DNA of 64,000 nucleotides from Anastatus disparis (lineage: Eukaryota; Arthropoda; Insecta; Hymenoptera; Eupelmidae). The notes under the pieces are model-generated. The model did not search any database, was not told where the DNA came from, and saw nothing but the letters and a program-made list of their open reading frames with translations. The DNA lies in assembly GCA_017163975.1 (NCBI GenBank), contig JAFFSR010000218.1:10171501-10235500 (forward strand), in the 5' to 3' direction. How positions within the stretch are numbered: the first letter of the stretch is position 1; each line of letters starts with the position of its first letter. Below are positions 1 through 10,938 of this stretch, one piece after another. The translations under genes and the position numbers were made by a program.

Positions 1-336
1 TGTCTGTCTGTCTGTCTGTTCGGTACAAATTTTGCAACCGATTGTAAACTAACTTCCCGATGAGTTAGAGACTTGAAATTTTAAATATAGCTCAGAACTG
101 GATGACAATGCAATATTATAAAAAAAATATATATATTTACCGAACAATATATTAATATATTCGATCATATACGGAGATGTTGGCAAAATTAAAGATTTGA
201 AGATTTTATATATAGATATACTTTTAACATTAGTGTCTAACCATTTTCGAAAATTTTTTAAATTCTTCAACTTGTCATATATTGCAATTAGACATAAATT
301 ACAGCATTTTACTACGTTTCTATTAACTCGCTTTGG

Positions 337-375
<39 letters not shown>

Positions 376-905
376 TCGGTACAAATTTTGCAACCGATTG
401 TAAACTAACTTCCCGATGAGCTAGAGACTTGAAATTTTAAATATAGCTCAGAACTGGATGACAATGCAATATTATAAAAAAAATATATATATTTACCGAA
501 CAATATATTAATATATTCGATCATATACGGAGATGTTAGCAAAATTAAAGATTTGAAGATTTTATATATAGATACACTTTTAACATTAGTGTCTAAACAT
601 CTTCGAAAATTTTAAAAATCCTTTTTTGATATATTAATATATTAATATATTCAATATTATATTTTTGCACGCATTGTTGGATAATATAATTAAAAATATA
701 TATTCCCACCGAAAAATATTTTAATATATTTAATTATAAACGGAGATATTGGCAAAATTGAAGATTTGAAGATTTTATATATAGATATACTTTTAACATT
801 AGTGTCTAACCATTTTCGAAAATTTTTTAAATTCTTCAACTTGTCATATATTGCAATTAGACATAAATTACAGCATTTTACTACGTTTTTATTAACTCGC
901 TTTGG

Positions 906-936
<31 letters not shown>

Positions 937-1466
937 TCGGTACAAATTTTGCAACCGATTGTAAACTAACTTCCCGATGAGCTAGAGACTTGAAATTTTA
1001 AATATAGCTCAGAACTGGATGACAATGCAATATTATAAAAAAAATATATATATTTACCGAACAATATATTAATATATTCGATCATATACGGAGATGTTGG
1101 CAAAATTAAAGATTTGAAGATTTTATATATAGATACACTTTTAACATTAGTGTCTAAACATCTTCGAAAATTTTAAAAATCCTTTTTTGATATATTAATA
1201 TATTAATATATTCAATATTATATTTTTGCACGCATTGTTGGATAATATAATTAAAAATATATATTCCCACCGAAAAATATTTTAATATATTTAATTATAA
1301 ACGGAGATATTGGCAAAATTGAAGATTTGAAGATTTTATATATAGATATACTTTTAACATTAGTGTCTAACCATTTTCGAAAATTTTTAAAATTCTTCAA
1401 CTTGTCATATATTGCAATTAGACATAAATTACAGCATTTTACTACGTTTCTATTAACTCGCTTTGG

Positions 1467-1497
<31 letters not shown>

Positions 1498-2027
1498 TCG
1501 GTACAAATTTTGCAACCGATTGTAAACTAACTTCCCGATGAGCTAGAGACTTGAAATTTTAAATATAGCTCAGAACTGGATGACAATGCAATATTATAAA
1601 AAAAATATATATATTTACCGAACAATATATTAATATATTCGATCATATACGGAGATGTTGGCAAAATTAAAGATTTGAAGATTTTATATATAGATACACT
1701 TTTAACATTAGTGTCTAAACATCTTCGAAAATTTTAAAAATCCTTTTTTGATATATTAATATATTAATATATTCAATATTATATTTTTGCACGCATTGTT
1801 GGATAATATAATTAAAAATATATATTCCCACCGAAAAATATTTTAATATATTTAATTATAAACGGAGATATTGGCAAAATTGAAGATTTGAAGATTTTAT
1901 ATATAGATATACTTTTAACATTAGTGTCTAACCATTTTCGAAAATTTTTTAAATTCTTCAACTTGTCATATATTGCAATTAGACATAAATTACAGCATTT
2001 TACTACGTTTTTATTAACTCGCTTTGG

Positions 2028-2058
<31 letters not shown>

Positions 2059-2570
2059 TCGGTACAAATTTTGCAACCGATTGTAAACTAACTTCCCGAT
2101 GAGCTAGAGACTTGAAATTTTAAATATAGCTCAGAACTGGATGACAATGCAATATTATAAAAAAAATATATATATTTACCGAACAATATATTAATATATT
2201 CGATCATATACGGAGATGTTGGCAAAATTAAAGATTTGAAGATTTTATATATAGATACACTTTTAACATTAGTGTCTAAACATCTTCGAAAATTTTAAAA
2301 ATCCTTTTTTGATATATTAATATATTAATATATTCAATATTATATTTTTGCACGCATTGTTGGATAATATAATTAAAAATATATATTCCCACCGAAAAAT
2401 ATTTTAATATATTTAATTATAAACGGAGATATTGGCAAAATTGAAGATTTGATATATAGATATACTTTTAACATTAGTGTCTAACCATTTTCGAAAATTT
2501 TTAAAATTCTTTAACTTGTCATATATTGCAATTAGACATAAATTACAGCATTTTCTATTATACATACAGA
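1..2570. repeat. ~561 bp satellite array with CTGT blocks (unit 1, left end outside window)
   Basis: CTGT blocks near 1, 340, 907, 1,468 and 2,029 mark successive monomers. The monomer is about 561 bp. It holds two diverged half-monomers that share the stretch around 'gcaaaattgaagatttg' and 'aacattagtgtctaa', for example near 526-600 and 745-815. The first monomer (1-339) is only about 338 bp and lacks the segment between the half-monomers, as expected after recombination between them. Short ORFs of 60-70 residues recur in every monomer and encode no recognisable protein. Confidence 0.95.
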
Positions 2571-2782
2571 ATTGGAGACTGTATTTTATTCATTTTATGG
2601 TCTAACAATGCATAAAACAATAAATCTTGGTTGAATTTCTAATGGCGTCATTATCGTTAAAATGGCGGGAAACTCACCATGCGATTACGTTGTCTCTAAA
2701 AAAAATAGATGAAACACGTTTTAGTCCCTTGACAACAATATATATGCTATATAATATGCACTGTTGGACAACACGATAAATA

Positions 2783-2812
2783 ATATTAATAATAATAATA
2801 ATAATAATACCA
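2783..2812. repeat. (AAT)n microsatellite
   Basis: A short trinucleotide run lies in the unique AT-rich spacer between the satellite and the first MITE. The same run is in unit 2 near 39,568-39,592. Confidence 0.8.
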
Positions 2813-2889
2813 AAATGTATAAGATAATATTTAAATAAAAAAAAAATTTTTAATCTACCACGTTTTTTAATTGAACTAAAAAGTATAAA

Positions 2890-3164
2890 ATAATATTAAA
2901 AATAAAAAAAAAACTTTTTAATGTACTACGTTTTTATAATGAACCAAAAAGTATAAAATAATGTGTAATAAAATGAAAAATGAATGATTTGAAATAAAAA
3001 AAACGTGGGGCGCATACAATACATAATAATAAACATGCGCCCCACGTTTTTTTTATTTCAAATCATTATTCATTTTTCATTTTATTACACATTATTTTAT
3101 ACTTTTTGGTCCATTATAAAAACGTAGTACATTAAAAAGTTTTTTTTTTATTTTTAATATTATT
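2890..3164. mobile_element. Foldback MITE with GTGGGGCGCAT core, copy A
   Basis: This is a near-perfect inverted repeat with arms of about 125 bp. The left arm reads from 'aatattaaaaataaaaa' through 'tactacgttttt' and 'aatgatttgaaat' to 'acgtggggcgcat'; the right arm is its reverse complement. The loop is about 25 bp ('acaatacataataataaac'). There is no coding capacity. Long arms, an AT-rich body and a GC-rich inner stem suit a non-autonomous foldback DNA element. The same element occurs at 6,971. Confidence 0.85.
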
Positions 3165-3570
3165 AACGAATAAATCTATGTTAGAATCAGAAAAATCTTT
3201 CGACTCTCTAGAAGAGATATATGAGGCTAGGCTACCTATCTACACTAGTGGCAACTATCGTTGCCGGCAATGAGCGAAGAGTCGTCAGGTACATTTCAAT
3301 TACCGGGTCTATTATCGTACTTTTTCACCTTCCGTTACAATTATAATATAGATAAACTATAATATGTTAACATTGAAATAAAAATTAAATGGATTTATAA
3401 AAGAAATTGATGGAACAGTCATTAGATTCAATACTTCTTCAACTATTTTTTCGCCCATCACTAGCATCTTATATAATTTAAGTTAAAAGATTGTTACTAT
3501 TGGATTAATTTGCAATGTCAAAATTTCCCGTTATGAAAAGTAATAATTTAACCTTTTAATATTTTCTAGT

Positions 3571-3919
3571 TTTTTTTTTTTCAAGACTAATATATAAAGG
3601 ATATTGACCTCTATATGATTAACCTTTTTTATATGGTGAAGTCAAGGAAGTCCAGCTCGGTACCCGTTTAACACATTACATCAGGCTAGACTGTCATACC
3701 CGCCATACCGAAAACTTTGACTACCGATGGATGGTCAGCCACTTTTGTGACCAACAATGACCCGATACTCAATGAAGTCGGATTTTTTAAGAGTCGCGAT
3801 ATGAGTAGCACATACACTATTTTCTTTCGAAAAAAAGTCAGAGGTACCTGGCCAGAATTCGAACCCATGCCTACCGCGTTGAAGACGAGAGTTCTATCCG
3901 TTACGCCACCGCGCTCCTA
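3571..3919 (-). mobile_element. Complete tRNA-derived SINE with target-site duplication
   Basis: On the minus strand the head (about 3,917-3,850) is tRNA-like, with an A-box-like TGGCGTAACGG and a B-box-like GGTTCGAATTC, the internal promoters of RNA polymerase III. The body is ~280 bp and ends in a poly(A) tail, seen as a run of T at 3,571 on the plus strand. The direct repeat 'taatattttctagt' flanks it exactly at 3,557-3,570 and 3,920-3,933. That 14 bp target-site duplication with an A tail is the signature of LINE-assisted retroposition. It is not a functional tRNA gene because the anticodon arm does not pair. Confidence 0.9.
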
Positions 3920-4109
3920 TAATATTTTCTAGTATACAAAGTTCTAAGAAAAATATATGTTTTTATTACAAAATTTATTTAATTTAAAAGCTGATCTAAA
4001 ATCTTTTGATAAACATGAAACAACTCTTATTTACTCAACTTTTGATTCTAGCTTTAGTTACAATATTGTACCTATCTCATCTTTAATTGCGAAAGAATGC
4101 ACAGTTGAA

Positions 4110-4480
4110 ATCGAGTGAATTTTAAACACACATTGTGTGTTAAAAATTCAACGAGAAAAATAAGATACAAAAATCTTGTGTATTATTATATTTTACACAT
4201 TTTTATTTTTAAAATATTTTTACACAAATTGTGTGTATCAATTGTGTTTAAGAACGCACACTTTTTTAATTTTACATAAGTTTTTTTCTTATGCAGTTTA
4301 GTTTACAGTGAATTACGTCTGATTACACACATTTTATACAAAACGTGTGTAAATCAAGACATAAACTGTTATTTCTATAAAATGTGTTTTAATTACATAA
4401 AATATTTTTAATTCATTTACATGCAGATCGTGTATTTCACATCGATTCACACAAATCACGCAATTTTTTACTGTGTGTAT
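4110..4480. repeat. Cluster of ACACA/TGTGT palindromes
   Basis: Several short palindromes are packed here: 4,117-4,149 is almost perfect around 'acacacattgtgtgt', and others centre on 'acacaaattgtgtgt', 'cacacattttatacaaaacgtgtg' split across arms, and 'cacaaatcacgc'. The block may be a decayed hairpin element. No ORF is present. Confidence 0.55.
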
Positions 4481-4539
4481 AATTAAAAGGTTAGATAGTT
4501 TAAAAATATTGTTCTCATAATTTTTAATTTTTAAAAAGC

Positions 4540-4545
4540 TTTATT
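4540..4545 (-). terminator. Possible poly(A) signal for the HTH gene
   Basis: AATAAA on the minus strand lies about 157 bp past the stop codon at 4,702. It is a common hexamer in AT-rich DNA, so this is weak support. Confidence 0.35.
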
Positions 4546-4701
4546 TAAACAAAAGTATTTTTCTCTGTTTACATATAAAATTACAAAGTTATATACAATT
4601 AATCTACTATTTAAATATTATATAAATTTTAAACTTTTTCAAATTTATATAACAAGTAGTCAAATAATACCTTAAAACTTATTATTTACAATTAGATTTA
4701 T

Positions 4702-5704
4702 CTATTCTTCTAAATCCATTATTTCTTCCTTGATTTCTATTTTACATGTTGATTCTGTGACTTGATGGTTCATTATTGGAGGAAGTGAAACCGATTTTTC
4801 GATGATATTTTTTAATTGTTGTAACGTTTCTAAGGGCAGAACTGTTTGGCAAAAGTCGTAAAAACGCTCTCCATGAAACAACAATTTTTCCTTTTCATTT
4901 TGTGTATCTATATTATCAGGGATTTCTTCTGGTGTCACTATTGGTTCTGGAGTTTGCTCTTCTTTTATGCCTGCCTCCGGTGTTAATTGTACGTCTGTAA
5001 GACTGTTCTCCGGAATGCACGTTACCGGGATAGATGGTGAAACAATTTTCTCGTGAGAATCTTTCCGTTCCGATGAACCTCTAGATTTTTGTCTGTTGGA
5101 TGGCTGTTCTGAAAAAACAAAAGAAAAAGTTATTTATATTTATTTGTCATATAAACAGTTAAATTTTTCTTATAAAACATATCTAAAAATTGATATCTAC
5201 AATTAAGTAATTGGTGTTACTTCAAAGTATTTAAAAAAATCAAGTCTACTCCTAAATTCAAACATTATAATTAAGCTTCTATAAATCTTCTTATACAAAA
5301 TTTTTTTTTAAATATCTCTATATTACAGCCTTTTATTTTAATTAATAAAAAGCATGATATAAAGATATGTAAGAAAATTTTCCATATTACATCACCTTAA
5401 TTTTATGTGAATCGAATAATAGAGATTAACTTACTTAATTCCGGTCTGGATAGAAGTATTTTAAGGGCACTTAGTTCCGCTTGTTCAAAAACTCCTTCTT
5501 CTCTCGCGTCTTTTAGAATTTCCTTTCTGCATTTTTTCCACCTTTTGAGCGTGGAACAACTAATTTTTAAAACACTTGAAACTTTCGTCATAACTTTTAG
5601 CTCTTGATATAAAAGTATAGCCTCAGCTTTTTGTTTGAGGGTATATGGTTTCTGTGTTTTTTTGCTAATTGCTTTTTTGTGTTTTTACGTGTTGAAGTTT
5701 CCAT
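4702..5704 (-). CDS. Two-exon HTH-like DNA-binding protein, unit 1 (frameshift in exon 1)
   Basis: Exon 1 is 5,704-5,435 and exon 2 is 5,108-4,702. Exon 1 ends in phase 1 at a GTAAGT donor, and exon 2 starts after a TTTTTTCAG acceptor. Joined in the intact unit-2 copy they give 225 residues. The N-terminus is lysine-rich. Residues ~20-65 resemble a homeodomain-like or pipsqueak-type helix-turn-helix (YTLKQKAEAILLYQEL, then VSSVLKISCSTLKRWKKC), so DNA binding is inferred. Exon 2 is Pro/Glu/Ser-rich, with a possible short helical segment (FYDFCQTVLPLETLQQLKN) and an acidic end. This copy lacks one base near 5,666 ('ttgctaattgc' against 'ttgcttaattgc' in unit 2), which breaks the first ~15 codons. 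No named family was recognised. A transposon-derived or host transcription factor is possible. Confidence 0.7.
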
Positions 5705-6590
5705 TTCTAAAAGAGAAGATTTGAAAACAAGTAAGAATGAATTAATAAAAACAAGTTAGCGCTTAGCTCAATCTGTATTGCAAGATAGTTGCTGTCTGAA
5801 AGCTAAATGTACAGGTTCAAAGAATTCAGTTTCTTAAATACGCTGCACTAAGAAAAATTATTGGATTAATAATTCGAGTATACTGGGTGGATGTAATAAT
5901 TAACTTCTTAATCCGTATACACCTTCTCTTTCTATGATGGTATTAATTTAAAATCCGTTTAATCCCTTTCAAATAATAGCATAAAATTTTTATACCTGCG
6001 CTCATTCGACCCATATATTAATATTGATTTTGGGGAATTTGAGGATTAAGTAATAGTGGGATTAAGTACTAATTGTAAAATTCAAAAAGAATCTCAAAAG
6101 GATTTTATTAAATATTTTAAATAAATGATAGTTTAAATAACAAAAAATATTTTAAATTAGATAGAAATTTCCCCTTTCTAAGGATTAAAATTTATAGCTA
6201 CTAATAACTAGATGTCTTAATACTCCGTCAAGTCCAGTGTCATTATAATTATTCGGCAATTTTTTATAGAAATAAGATATTCTTGTTAATATTTTTTTTT
6301 TACTTTCAAATATTTTACTCTAATATCTATTTGTTAAATTATTAAAAATTTGAAAATTTTTTATTTTAATCTGTTAAATTTATTACTTTTTAAAAATTTT
6401 TAGTAGTCTTCTATTACTCATATATTTGCATCTTTTATACTTTCATGTAAAAAAATTATGTATAGTTTATACATAATCAGCTATATGTATAACCTGTGTA
6501 TAGAAATGTACACACATAAACTATATACAATCTATACAGAATCTATACACATATCTGTAATAGTATATTACGTTCCGAGGTACGGAACAA
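5705..6590. other. AT-rich spacer, no gene seen
   Basis: This is the upstream region of the HTH gene. No ORF with coding character and no tRNA was seen. Short direct and inverted copies of 'ctatacaca' and 'gtatagtttatac' lie at 6,455-6,560, just before the GC hairpin. Confidence 0.5.
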
Positions 6591-6665
6591 GCTCATTACA
6601 TGCGCGTGTAAGTTTGCTTTGCGAGGCGTCAGCCGAGCAAAGCAAAACACGCGCATATGATGAGC
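6591..6665. repeat. GC-rich hairpin with GCGTCAG/GAGCAAAGC loop, copy 1
   Basis: The arms 'gctcattacatgcgcgtgt' and 'acacgcgcatatgatgagc' plus 'gctttgc/gcaaagc' form a ~75 bp stem-loop in otherwise AT-rich DNA. The loop region reads 'gaggcgtcagccgagcaaag'. A small palindrome, 'gttccgaggtacggaac', sits immediately to its left. The loop shares words with the hairpin at 10,155. Confidence 0.75.
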
Positions 6666-6845
6666 CTTTTTCGTGCCGAGGAGCGTATACGATTTTCCTT
6701 CATGCCCGGCCGGAACTTCGCCATCCCAAAAAGATAAAAATTCATTTTTAAGTAAAAAAATACATCGAAAACGACTTCTAGTGAAAAGTCATTTGATGCT
6801 TTAGTTTGTTGTAGCGCGCATGCGCAAGCAACTATAGTATACGTT

Positions 6846-6882
6846 GAGAGCGTGAAAGAGAGAGAGAAAGAGAGAGAGAATC
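6846..6882. repeat. (GA)n microsatellite
   Basis: A run of GAGAGA broken by single A insertions, present in both units (second copy near 43,619-43,655). Confidence 0.8.
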
Positions 6883-6970
6883 GCAAATAAAAGTCCTATA
6901 GCGGTTAATATAGGATAAACAATTCGTTTTATTTAACAATTCAAATAAATAAAACGTGTAAAGAAACAAA

Positions 6971-7350
6971 ATAATATTAAAAATAAAAAAAAAACTTTTT
7001 AATGTACTACGTTTTTATAATGAACCAAAAAGTATAAAATAATGTGTAATAAAATGAAAAATGAATAATGATTTGAAATAAAAAAAACGTGGGGCGCATG
7101 TTTATTAGTATGTATTGTATGCGCCCCACGTTTTTTTTATTTCAAATCATTATTCATTTTTCATTTTATTACATTATTTTATACTTTTGGTTCATTATAA
7201 AACGTAGTACGATAAAAAGTTTTTTTTTATTTTTAATATTTTTATTTCAAATCATTATTCATTTTTCATTTTATTACACATTATTTTATACTTTTTGGTT
7301 CATTATAAAACGTAGTACATTAAAAGTTTTTTTTTATTTTTAATATTATT
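6971..7350. mobile_element. Foldback MITE copy B with an extra half-arm
   Basis: 6,971-7,240 is the same foldback as at 2,890, with the loop in inverted orientation. It is followed directly by a second copy of most of the right arm (7,241-7,350). The extra arm, in the same orientation, also occurs in unit 2 (to 44,130), so it predates the duplication. No ORF is credible in it. Confidence 0.85.
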
Positions 7351-8035
7351 TTTATTTCATCCTGTGCAAAATTTATAGGCCTCCTAGGGAAGTAGATTCG
7401 AAATGTATTTATTTGAATGAATGCGTTTCGATAATACAAATTAAAAACGTAACTTCGGTACAATTTTAATAAATATTATGAAAGTATCATTTGAAATTTT
7501 TAGATTCTACACATCCATCAGATAAACTGCAATAATTTGAGTTAAATTTGAATAATTGCTGAAAGAATAACGAAGCGCAACTTTTATGAATATGTCAAAA
7601 CATCATAATTTATGAATCACAGAAAATGTTCAGGATATACAATGCAATTTTAATGAAAATATTTTACCATAGATAAAGTAGAATATTGTTACATGCGCAG
7701 TAATAGGTCGCACTATTGTTATATTTTTAAATAAATATTCAGTGATAATAATTCAGAAATGCTTTTTCATACTCATAATCAACTCAGTCAACCAAATAAT
7801 TAGAATAAAAATTATCTACACTTTTTGTTTTTTCCCTTTTTTTCTCATCTTTTGCATTATTCTGTGTGAATTCTAATTGTGATGAATTAATTCATATTGT
7901 AATTTATCTTTATTTAAAAGGCCTATAACTGAAGAGTGACGTAAAAGCTAATGCTATCGAAAAAACTTGACTATCATATCATTTTTAAGTATCTGAAAAA
8001 TATAATTTATACTTAGAAAAAGTATTGTATTAATT
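7351..8035. other. AT-rich region upstream of the receptor ORF
   Basis: No ORF, repeat or RNA gene was seen. It ends at the start codon of the ionotropic-receptor ORF and may hold its promoter, but no specific element was identified. Confidence 0.45.
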
Positions 8036-8782
8036 ATGCATTTCTGTTGGATTGGAATCTTAACTTTTTTTAATTATAAAATCATCGCAATGGAAACATG
8101 GCATAATATTTTTACCAATCAAATTAATAAAGAATTGAGCCCAAATCAAATGATTATATTTTCAAGGGAAGAAAATTTAACAATTTATCATAACGATCGA
8201 AATATTTTTCTTCAACAAATCATTGGCAATGTTCCTTCAACTTTTGTACATTTCACTTACTTAGATATGCAGGATACTGATAAATTTTTGTATTCAGAAT
8301 TTCATGAATATCCAACGACATCACGAACATTATACATTGTTTTACAAAATCAAGAAATCGATGAATTTAATCTGTATTATTTGAAAAAATTATTAGACAT
8401 TATTGCGAATCTATCACGTCAAAACCCAAGACCTGATAGTATGATTATAACTTTCAATAAAAACTCAATTCTAAAAGATATTTTAAAAGATTTATTTGCT
8501 TATGCTTGGTCACTTAGATTCTTGGACTTCTCTATCATTCAAATTGTGAATTATACATGCTTTTTAAGAATATATAACAATCCTTTTGTTGACGTTATTA
8601 AAAGAGAATATTTAAGTTTAAGAATAAAATTATTTCCTGATAAATTGGAGAATATGTATAGCTATCCCTTCACGGTGGGAGCATTCAATTATGGACGTAT
8701 AAAAATAATGAAAAATCAAAATAACAAGTCGGAGGTACGATATTCGGATTGGAATTTTGCTGAGTTAGCTATCCCTGCTTAA
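8036..8782 (+). CDS. Ionotropic receptor (IR-like), N-terminal fragment truncated by an inverted-repeat element
   Basis: This is a single open frame of 248 codons. The first ~19 residues are hydrophobic and could be a signal peptide. Residues 199-217 read LFPDKLENMYSYPFTVGAF, matching the pattern with which divergent insect ionotropic receptors enter the S1 ligand-binding lobe (family knowledge). Full receptors are typically 550-700 residues, with three membrane helices and an S2 lobe; none is present here. The frame stops at TAA 8,780-8,782, and that stop together with the last two to three codons lies inside the terminal inverted repeat starting at 8,773. Insertion therefore appears to have cut the gene. 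If transcribed, only a secreted or membrane-less N-terminal domain would be made. It is probably a pseudogene. The assignment rests on one conserved motif and overall character. Confidence 0.65.
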   Translation: MHFCWIGILTFFNYKIIAMETWHNIFTNQINKELSPNQMIIFSREENLTIYHNDRNIFLQQIIGNVPSTFVHFTYLDMQDTDKFLYSEFHEYPTTSRTLYIVLQNQEIDEFNLYYLKKLLDIIANLSRQNPRPDSMIITFNKNSILKDILKDLFAYAWSLRFLDFSIIQIVNYTCFLRIYNNPFVDVIKREYLSLRIKLFPDKLENMYSYPFTVGAFNYGRIKIMKNQNNKSEVRYSDWNFAELAIPA

Positions 8783-9995
8783 AAGAATCAATTGTAACCG
8801 ATTAAAACCAATAAAAAAAATTAATGAGATTGAATTGGGAATTTGTATTAGCGTTTCTTCAATTAAAACCGATAGTTAAAAATTTTTGAACTTGCCCTTT
8901 AATTGGATTCTATGTTATAATCTACGTTTGAATTGAATTGGATTTAAATATATTTGTCAGATTCATCTTTCAATTGTATTCAATAGTAATTATTACATAA
9001 CACCAGGATCTAAAATTTTAATCGGTTTGTATATAATAATTTTCTATTTAAAAATTAATATAATTTTATAGGATTTTAAATTGAAATCTTTAATTGATAG
9101 GCTATCTGAAAAAGCATTTAATATAATTCAGTGAATAATAAGCTTCTTTAAAATATGGAAATATCATTAAGCTTTTAAATATGGGAATATCATTAAGATT
9201 AAATCGTTGGTACAAATTTTAGACTTAGACGACTTACAGTTGTTTATGAACAACTTCTTTAGGAAGTTCAAGGTGAGAATCACTAAGATCCAATATTTGG
9301 TACCAAGAATAGATTTGATTGATTTCTAGGTGTCTAGAAATAACTTCTTTAAGAAGTTTAGTGGGGGGGGGGGCACTGAGGTCGAAAATCTGATATAAAA
9401 TATGGTCCTAGACGATTCCAAGTGTTTACAAACGACTTCTTCAAGAAGTTCATTGGAAAAATCATTAAGATCAAATCGTTTGTATAGATTTTAGACTTAA
9501 GCAGCTTCCAGGTATTTATAAACAACTTCTTCAGGAAGCTTAAGGTGATAATCACTGACATCCAATACCTGATACTAATAATAGATTTGATTGATTTATA
9601 AGTGTCTAGTAACAACTTCTTCAGGAAGTTTAAGGTAAGAATCACTGAGATCCAATACCTGGTACCAATAATGGATTTGATTGATTTCTAGGTGTCTAAA
9701 ATAACTTTTTCAGGAAGTTTAGGGGGGAGGGGCACCGAGGTCGAAAATCTGATATAAAATATGGTCCTAGACGATTCCAAGTATTTACAAACGACTTCTT
9801 CAAGAAGTTCATTGGAAAAATCATTAAGATCAAATCGTTTGTATAGATTTTAGACTTGAGCTGCTTCCAAGTATTTATAAACAATGTCTTCAGGAAATTT
9901 GTAGTAGAAATTACTGAGATCCAATACCTGGTATCAATAGTGGATTTAATTAAATAGTGGGGGTCATTGAGGTTGAAAATGTGATATAAAACATG
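8773..9995 (+). repeat. Left terminal inverted repeat with subterminal repeats
   Basis: The outer ~450 bp is unique and AT-rich. From about 9,236 it becomes a degenerate tandem array in which the words 'acttcttcaagaagttcat', 'gagatccaatacctggtac' and 'aaatatggtcctagacg' return in order. 'cttcttcaagaag' is itself palindromic. G-runs lie at 9,362 and 9,721. The array ends at 'catggtccta' near 9,995. ORFs across it are repeat shadows. Confidence 0.85.
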
Positions 9996-10154
9996 GTCCT
10001 ATCCTTTCTTACTTTTCCTTTTTTATTGTAAAGATGAAACTTTTTTTTAGTAATAGCAATCTTTACTAATGACTTTAATATTGACTTTACTATTGATTAT
10101 TTCTGATTACTTTTAAAATACGCTTTTTATTAATAATAATACATTTTGTACCAA

Positions 10155-10251
10155 GGGCGCAAAATAGAGGATTCCGGTCAGAGTGCGAATGAGCGTCAGA
10201 GCAAAGCGAGGGGGCTAAATTCGCACAAGGGTCGCAAATCCCTTTGCGCCC
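10155..10251. repeat. GC-rich hairpin with GCGTCAG/GAGCAAAGC loop, copy 2
   Basis: Outer stem 'gggcgcaaa' pairs with 'tttgcgccc' and inner stem 'gtgcgaat' with 'attcgcac'. The loop contains 'gcgtcagagcaaagcgag', sharing GCGTCAG and GAGCAAAGC with the hairpin at 6,591. Confidence 0.7.
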
Positions 10252-10300
10252 ATAGTACACATATTGTTTTTTGATCCAAAAGGTGAAAAATTCGATTTTT

Positions 10301-10427
10301 GACCCTCAGGGCGCAAAATTCGATTTTCTATGCTTTTCAAGCGGGCGCAAAATAGTACATTTCCGCCCTGTACTATTTTGCGCCCGCTTGAAAAGCATAG
10401 AAAATCGAATTTTGCGCCCTGGAGGTC
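10301..10427. repeat. ~127 bp near-perfect palindrome
   Basis: The left arm runs from 'gaccctcagggcgc' through 'ttcgattttctatgc' to 'gcgggcgcaaaatagtac'; the right arm is its reverse complement. The loop is about 11 bp ('atttccgccct'). It lies ~50 bp from the hairpin at 10,155 and shares the 'gggcgcaaaat' word, so the two may be parts of one element. Confidence 0.85.
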
Positions 10428-10938
10428 AAAAAAAATATTTTGAGCTATTTTAAGAGTAATAATAAGAAATATGAGTATTCAAATAATATTTTAATTCAAA
10501 ATTTATGAATTAGCGGAGTGTTAAAACAATTTTCAACTGAAATAAATTTGAGATCAAACCTGGGCGCGCTCAACTCAAAAAATTCACCAATATACTATGT
10601 GTAAAAAATTGTAAACGAAAATCCAGTAAATAATATTTTGAAGTTAGATTTATCGAATCGGATATTTAATTTTTATTCCAAGTTTATAAAAAGTTTCAAA
10701 CCTAATTGATTTTTTATTTCACTAAAACTAAAATGATTCTATTAATACAGCTCTAGTGTGGACAAGTCATTATATTTCTTTCAATATTAAATTTTAAAAT
10801 ATATGAATGAAACAGATTATGCGAAAATGGTTTCCAACAGTCGAGTATTACCTTACAGATATTTTCAATTAATGTTTGTAATTTAAATATTCTAATTCTA
10901 TAAAAAAATATAAAATTTTGATCACAATTATAAAACAT
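10428..10938. other. AT-rich 3' flank of the transposase gene
   Basis: No ORF or repeat with support was seen. The poly(A) hexamer AATAAA of the minus-strand transposase overlaps its own stop codon at 10,939-10,943, so the transcript may end within this flank. Confidence 0.4.

Noticed and set aside
49..2091. ORFs of 60-114 codons repeated in every satellite monomer on both strands
   Set aside because: They follow the monomer period, contain the CTGT run read as CLSVCLSV or TDRQTDRQ, and have no start or splice context.
3850..3919. Functional tRNA gene on the minus strand
   Set aside because: The A and B boxes are present, but the anticodon stem does not pair, and a ~280 bp body, A tail and target-site duplication show a SINE.
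6458..6886. ORFs across the GC hairpin and GA run
   Set aside because: They read through the hairpin arms and microsatellite on both strands; no coding character outside them.
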